Source: Rhodosporidiobolus odoratus | Taxonomy: Eukaryota; Basidiomycota; Microbotryomycetes; Sporidiobolales; Sporidiobolaceae | Direction: 5' to 3' | Length of the DNA: 64,000 nucleotides | NCBI GenBank assembly: GCA_034387635.1 | Contig: JAOANU010000022.1 | Location: forward strand, 124,001-188,000 | Shown here: piece after piece, positions 59,101 to 64,000 of the stretch | Numbering within the stretch: position 1 is the first letter of the stretch | Layout of the letters: each line of letters begins with the position of its first letter | Translations under genes and position numbers: made by a program | The notes under the pieces: model-generated | Seen by the model: only the letters and a program-made list of their open reading frames with translations | Database searches by the model: none | What the model was told of the DNA's origin: nothing

Positions 59101-60306
59101 TCGGCGACTATCTCGTTCAAAGTACGGAACCGCAAAGGTGCTTCAGTTGACGTCGTTACGAGTAAGTCGGAATATGCTCTGCTTTTCTGCTCGTGCACTC
59201 TCTGATACGGACTCTGCTACCAACCCGTAGAGCTATACCCCCTCGACACCAATATCTCCGACCTCTCGTTACCTCCACACGAGCGACCCGGGCCTCTGCA
59301 TCGCGGCATCATGTAAGTCGTCGCTAATCTGGCGCGCCTGCACACCGTCGCTGACTAGCTGGCCTCTCTATCAGCGCACAAATAAACGAGCTCTCGTCCG
59401 AACAACGCAAAGCCAACTCCATCTTCACCACCACCGCCCCCGTCTACTCCGGCACTCAAACCGGCTCGCCTGCAGCTTCCGAGGACGGTTCCAACTCGGG
59501 TGGCAGCAACAGCGGGAACGGCGGCACTTTCCACAGCACATTCAAGTCACTTTCGCACCCGAGTTCGGTCAGCGACAACGTTCTCGACGAGTTGGAGGTG
59601 AGGAGGCCGACAAGTTGGCAGTTTGAACTTCATCAGCGTGCGTCACCGTCTTCTTCTCTTTCTCATCGTATTGATCGGGCTGACGAGTCCCTTCCTGCCC
59701 ATAGTGCAGAACACGAACAAAAAGCTCAAAGACGAGAAGGATTACCTGATCGCTCTCCGAAGAAAGCATACCGGGTCTTACTCGGAACGGTCTCGCAAAG
59801 GCTCTGCGGCGTCAGATGCCGGTTCGAGGGCTTCTTCGGATGCAGGACGGGTTTGTCAGAACTGCGGGAGGACCTCATCCCCTGAGTGAGTTGACTGGTT
59901 CGTTCTTGACCGTCTCAGGCTTGTCGACTGATTCACGCCCGTGTCTTCCCAGATGGCGAGCTGGTCCTGGTGGCGCAAAGACTCTGTGCAATGCGTGTGG
60001 GCTTAGGTATGCGAAGAAGACCAAGCAAATTGCCAAGGACGGTGCGCACCCTCCCTCTCTACCGGCGCCTACTTGAGCTAATCTGGGCTTTCTGCAACCC
60101 TCGTAGGCTCCAACTCGATGGCACCGCTACCCTCACCAACCTCGTCGACCGGTTCTACCCTCTCCGCCTTTGCTCCACTCTCTATCTCGTCGAACCAACC
60201 TGGTCAGCCTTCCAATGGCAGCCCACCCCAGTACGCCTTTGGTCTCGCGACTATGGACGAGACGTCCGAACCGGCCAGTACTAGCCCGTGGCCTCAACAA
60301 CGGTGA
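56108..60306 (+). CDS. WC-1: White Collar-1 type blue-light receptor and GATA transcription factor
   Basis: Thirteen exons (56108-56484, 56556-57231, 57288-57420, 57527-57600, 57664-57761, 57861-58493, 58566-58936, 59018-59161, 59231-59312, 59375-59637, 59705-59885, 59953-60041, 60107-60306) sum to 3321 nt for 1106 residues. After a Ser/Pro/Gln-rich N-terminus, a LOV domain spans about 352-480. [19 protein letters not shown] and RFLQSP place the flavin-adduct Cys near residue 396, and [16 protein letters not shown] continues the fold. PAS domains follow near 620-760 ([20 protein letters not shown]) and 770-860 ([16 protein letters not shown]). A GATA-type finger is at 1001-1026: C-x2-C-x18-C-x2-C with CQNC and CNAC. 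WC-1 senses blue light through FMN and with WC-2 activates light-responsive genes in the nucleus. Agaricomycete WC-1 proteins generally lack the finger, so its presence here is notable. Confidence 0.9.
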
Positions 60307-61352
60307 GGACTTGCGTACGTCGTCAATAAATCATGATCTCCCCGGTTTCCGTGCCTCCTCCCTTCCCTTTTCTTCTTATAACACGCCTTTCTACTTCGCC
60401 TTTGCTTCTCTGCCTCCTCCCCTCTGTTCCCCACCTCCATCTGTGGGGCATTCTTTGTTGTCCGTTCTCGTCATCGCTCCCCCTTTTTTTCTCTCTTTCT
60501 CCTATTGTCACCGAATAAAATAATCATCTCGCTGGTGCCATCTCTGGGTCTTCCTTCCTCTCTTGTCACGCGTCATTAAGCCTTTTTTCGTCCCCCTTCT
60601 CTTCGTCGCAATTGTAGTACAGGTAGCAAAGCAATGGTCATACACGCAGCTCTCGTTACCAATTTCATCAACGTTCTTTCTTCTACTCTTCTTTCAGCGA
60701 GTCGGTCACATCGGTTGCAAACGCTGGGCCTCGTGCTCAACTCTGCTCTCTGCCTATCGTCCCGTAGGGACTGGGTCACCAGCTTGCGTGCAGCTGCCCG
60801 GTGGCAATACGGCATTCACCGTCGGTGTCAATCGGTCTCCTTTTTCCTCTTTTCCGTTTCGCCGGAGCTCTCTCGTCCTTATTGCCGTCCTTCCTTCGTG
60901 ATACTAGCTCCCGTGCTCCCTAGGATCCGTCCCGGCAGTCACCAGCATGTTGTCCAAGGCTTTGCAGGCGGCTTTCTTTCCGACTCCTGATAACAGCGTT
61001 CTGCCTGCATACTAGCTGAAAAATAGCTTGCTTTTGCGAGATCAAGGTCAGTGTGTCTCGAGTGCTCGTCTGCCAATGAGACTAAACGTGCGAAGCTGTA
61101 TATAGCGTGTTTGATGGCATTGACGGGTCTTATAAACGGATGAAAGGGGGTTTTTCACAGCCAAACACTCCCTCATCTGATGTACACAGTGCTGGCCTGA
61201 TCTCACCATCCACCGTAAACGGCCTGCTGTCGAGCACTGAGCCGATGGAAAAAGGGCTTGCCATGGGCGAGAGACTCTTCCATGCGGTCCTGCACCACGA
61301 AAATCAAAATAAGCATGTTGTAACTCCTGGAAGTCAACAAGAGGAAGTAAGA
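60307..61352. other. 3' flank of WC-1; no gene
   Basis: About 1 kb of pyrimidine-rich DNA after the WC-1 stop. Open frames lack domains or splice structure. It includes the WC-1 3' UTR and the end of the neighbouring minus-strand hypothetical gene. Confidence 0.4.
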
Positions 61353-62530
61353 TTACCTTGCACGGGGGAGACCTTGAACGCCTTCCAGAATCCCGGTGTA
61401 GCGGGCCCTCATCGCGGTTGGCACGATAGCGGTCAGGCCTTTGCGGTGTAGGCGGGGACAGACTCTGCGGCGACAAATCTTCAGCTGCGGTGGCAGCGTA
61501 GGGACCGGTATGGTACACACGGGAAGCTGCCATTGCCGATTAGGTCCTCCGTGCCGCCTTCCGCCCGGCAGGGTACGGTCACCCCCAACGCCGTGTGCAC
61601 GTTGATCAGACATACTCTGCGAAGAAGACCTGTTAGCCAAGCTGCAGCCTTGTAACCGATGCATCTATGCAGTCGGGGAAGTAAGAAGAGAACACAAAGC
61701 ACCAGAGTCGCGAAGTTGTCGGTCAAAGTTGGAGCCCGTCTTTGTAATTTGTGCTGTTCATAGTCGTGCCAATATTCTGGGATAAAAGTGAGGTGGCATC
61801 CATGGCATGGATCATTGCCGTGTTCTCGTCCGGAAAGGTCGGGCTGTTTGAAATCGACGGCGATCTTGTTAGTTGGAAAAAGTCGGAAACGTGCAGAAAC
61901 GTACCAGATCCAACGACGACTTGATCTCGCCATGCAGTATATCATAAAGAACATTATCCAGGTCGCTCACCACCTCCTGCCTACGATGCGGCATCTCCTG
62001 GAAGTAAGCCTCTTCCGTTGCGATAAAGTCCCTTGCTAACGCGGTCCATACTTCCACGCTCAGATCACCGTGGAAGCATTCGCTGATCTGGTCGAGAATC
62101 CGGCCTGCTGTCGGTCTGTAGGCGTGGTAGATTCTGTACAGAGGCCACATGAAAACCATCCACGGTCTCTGCGGAACAAGAAGGCAAGTCAGCTAAAGTC
62201 CGGCAAGCTTATCGGTCTCTTCCGGAGACTTGCAATGTCTAATATACGACCGATGTCGCCTTTTTCAACGTCCTCGAGAAGGGAGACGAGGCTCTTCCGG
62301 CAGCCTGTCCGTCCTGAGTCGTTCACTTGGAGCCACTCGTTATTGAGTGCTTCCTCCATCCTCTCTCGCCAAGCTTGCCGCGCTCTATCTTCCTGGCTAT
62401 TAGGCAACACAGGATGATGCCTGTCCAGCTCGCCCAGGAAACGGTCAAACCCCTCTTTGACCATAAGACGGTTTTTGAGCTCGTCTTTGCTGAGAGCCTT
62501 GATGCCGTCAATGCTGAGGTTGTTGCCCAT
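61353..62530 (-). CDS. Hypothetical protein (tentative multi-exon gene)
   Basis: Minus-strand ATG at 62530 with a good coding stretch to about 62230 (MGNNLSIDGIKALSKDELK, RQAWRERMEEALNNEWLQV, RKSLVSLLEDVEKGDIGRIL). A second exon, about 62165-61910, reads RPWMVFMWPLYRIYHAYRP and WTALARDFIATEEAYFQEMP. A third, from about 61868, has DFKQPDLSGREHGNDPCHGCH and FIPEYWHDYEQHK, a Cys/His cluster that might bind metal. The first junction could not be made in phase with standard splice sites. The 3' part, to a stop at 61353-61355, could be read in two frames. It is a real gene by coding texture, but the model is incomplete and could be a degraded copy. No family was recognised. Confidence 0.4.
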
Positions 62531-63000
62531 GTTGGCCGCGTCGGGATCGATGTGTCGGTGTTTGTATTGAAGTGAGGAAGGCTGGTTATGGCAGGCGGTA
62601 AGCGGGACAAGGGCGATGCAGGTCCACGGATGCTAGGCAGTGCTTTGCGCCCTTCGGATACGGCTCCGCCCAAGGCGCCCCCAGGCGCGCTACCAAGCGA
62701 CTGTAGCTGGCTAGCATGGTTCCGATCCTTGCGATGGCCGTCGAGCGAGCTCAACCCGCCGCGAAACATACGAACGGCGAGCAGGAGCCTTTATGACGCT
62801 GTCCCGGAGAATGACTATGTCAGCGCTTCTAGTACGCAGTGCGGCAGCTATCACGATTAGAGGCGAAGGAGACGGACCCGCGGAATTGCCGACATAACGG
62901 CAAAACCGGACTGAGGACGACACCTTACAAACAGCCCCAACTACTTCAGTCGGACTCGCAACGATTCGTGCAGCCTTGCTTAACGCCCTGTAGCCTGCCA
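62531..63000. other. Spacer between hypothetical gene and LINE 3' end
   Basis: A 470 bp region upstream of the minus-strand gene at 62530 and adjacent to the retrotransposon's presumed 3' end at 63001. No gene was identified. Confidence 0.4.
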
Positions 63001-64000
63001 TTTTTTTTTTGTATCGAAGGAGTTCGATTACAAGGCGGAAAGCTCATAAGCCTGGCTTGATCTACGCAAAGCAACCCTATCTAAGCGTACAACAAAGTGT
63101 GGAACCGGCTACCCCCGCCAAGAAGCGAGGTACACCCCAAACCACTAAAACCGCCGGATAAGAGAGAAGGGAGAACTCGAGAAAAGAGGTTGTCGAGATC
63201 GTCGGAAAATGGGGAGGGTAGGAGGAGGAGGGGGGAGGGGGAGGGGGGCGCTGCTCAGGCGCTCAGGAGTCGGTTTTCGAGTCGGATGAGGAAGCGGGAG
63301 GCGAGGGCCTCTGGCGAGGGGGAGGTGAGGGCCGGGTCGGGTCGTATGCGAGACCGGCGGGTTTCGTCAAGGGTGGAAAACGCGATGGCGACAATTGCGC
63401 GGAGGGTGGGCAGAACGGACTTGTCGACTGCTGAAGAGAGGGTAGGGAGGCCGAGGACCAGCTCAGCGGGGGAGAAGGATGTAGAGTTGATGTCGGGGGA
63501 AATGGCGGAGGCGAGGAGGGCGATAGTTTCTTGCCAGTACTCGGCTGAGTGGTGGCAAGTGAAGAAGGCGTGATCCACTGAGTCCTCGGCTCCACAGAAA
63601 ACACACGCCGGCGAGTCCAGCTTGCCGAAACGGTGCAAGGACTTTGCTGTAGTCGTCCCTCCGTGAGCAAGTCGCCAATGGACGTCCACCTCTCGAGCCG
63701 TGGCTGGCTTCCTGCTGATCCAGCGCCACATGCCTTCAAGAGCGACGTCGTCAGGAGCAATCCTGAAAAGCGAGGCAAGGGCGGAGGAGAGAGGGAGTGG
63801 GCGCGAAGCGAGGGCGAGTTGTCGGCGAGCCTCTCCAGCCGAGAAGGCATGGGGGAGGAAGAGGAAGGAGAAGGCAAAGGTGGTAGGCGGGGTTGGAGCA
63901 GGGAGGAGGGTGGGGAGGTCGTAGAGCCCGATAGCGGGTGGAAGAACCGAGGAGAGGAAATCGTCCCCGTCCCGCACCTCTTCCCACGCTTCCCTTGCCA
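63001..64000 (-). mobile_element. Non-LTR (LINE-type) retrotransposon, 3' end
   Basis: The minus-strand coding region encodes the end of a LINE polyprotein. The element probably ends at a run of ten T on the plus strand (63001-63010), which is a poly(A) tail in the element's sense. The element runs off the right edge, so its reverse transcriptase and 5' end are not visible. No target-site duplication could be checked with only one end in view. Confidence 0.7.
63255..64000 (-). CDS. LINE ORF2 C-terminus with reverse transcriptase zinc-binding domain (partial)
   Basis: An open minus-strand frame enters from the right edge and stops at 63255-63257. It carries the zinc-binding region found after reverse transcriptase in non-LTR elements: WRLAHGGTTTAKSLHRFGK, then CVFCGAEDSVDHAFFTCHHS and YWQETIALL. 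The C-x2-C...H-x4-C arrangement followed by Y-W is the signature of this domain, which helps bind element RNA during target-primed reverse transcription. The preceding visible part is Pro/Ala/Leu-rich and has no catalytic motif; the polymerase must lie beyond the window. The open frame suggests a fairly recent insertion. Confidence 0.8.
   Translation of the reverse strand, partial: AREAWEEVRDGDDFLSSVLPPAIGLYDLPTLLPAPTPPTTFAFSFLFLPHAFSAGEARRQLALASRPLPLSSALASLFRIAPDDVALEGMWRWISRKPATAREVDVHWRLAHGGTTTAKSLHRFGKLDSPACVFCGAEDSVDHAFFTCHHSAEYWQETIALLASAISPDINSTSFSPAELVLGLPTLSSAVDKSVLPTLRAIVAIAFSTLDETRRSRIRPDPALTSPSPEALASRFLIRLENRLLSA

Overview
The window is nuclear DNA of a filamentous or yeast-form basidiomycete. 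The best fit is Pucciniomycotina, probably a red-yeast-like Microbotryomycete (Rhodotorula/Sporobolomyces type). This is inferred from GC-rich coding sequence, genes densely packed on both strands, many 50-100 nt introns with GTGCGT/GTACGT/GTGAGT donors, Ser/Pro/Gln-rich low-complexity protein tails, and typical fungal housekeeping genes. Coding regions were assembled by hand by joining exons across introns. Where exon sums are quoted they stay in frame, but no transcript evidence was available.

Left arm (1-9.5 kb, minus strand): a rapidly evolving, partly tandem family of unrecognised paralogous genes. Two near-identical 2.16 kb units and a third partial unit lie head to tail. Each full copy carries small frame-breaking differences. 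The shared core is a short helical-looking module with A-I-K-A-Y-L-D and Y-T-x-x-Q-V motifs. The rightmost gene appears to carry the module twice.

Housekeeping block (10-36.5 kb): an EDC4/Ge-1 mRNA decapping scaffold (+), a Ubp3/USP10-type deubiquitinase (-), a mitochondrial carrier with unusually long loops (+), a group of three MYND zinc-finger genes (one intact, one probably frameshifted and shortened, one fragment) flanking the 20S proteasome alpha4 subunit (-), a 2.3 kb gene-poor stretch, and the Brix-domain ribosome biogenesis factor SSF1/PPAN (+).

Membrane-protein block (37-54.3 kb): three plus-strand paralogues of a PQ-loop-like multipass membrane protein with matching intron positions and 14-17 nt microexons. 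The mitochondrial ribosomal protein mL44 gene (-) sits between the second and third copies. Two further unrelated multipass membrane protein genes follow on the minus strand.

Right arm (54.3-64 kb): a long upstream region, a White Collar-1 type blue-light receptor with a LOV domain, two PAS domains and a GATA zinc finger (+), a poorly defined hypothetical gene (-), and the 3' end of a non-LTR (LINE-type) retrotransposon running off the right edge (-), with a probable poly(A) tail at 63001.

No CRISPR arrays, rRNA or confident tRNA genes were seen. Long homopolymers (G29, A35, C42) and simple repeats occur only in introns and intergenic DNA.
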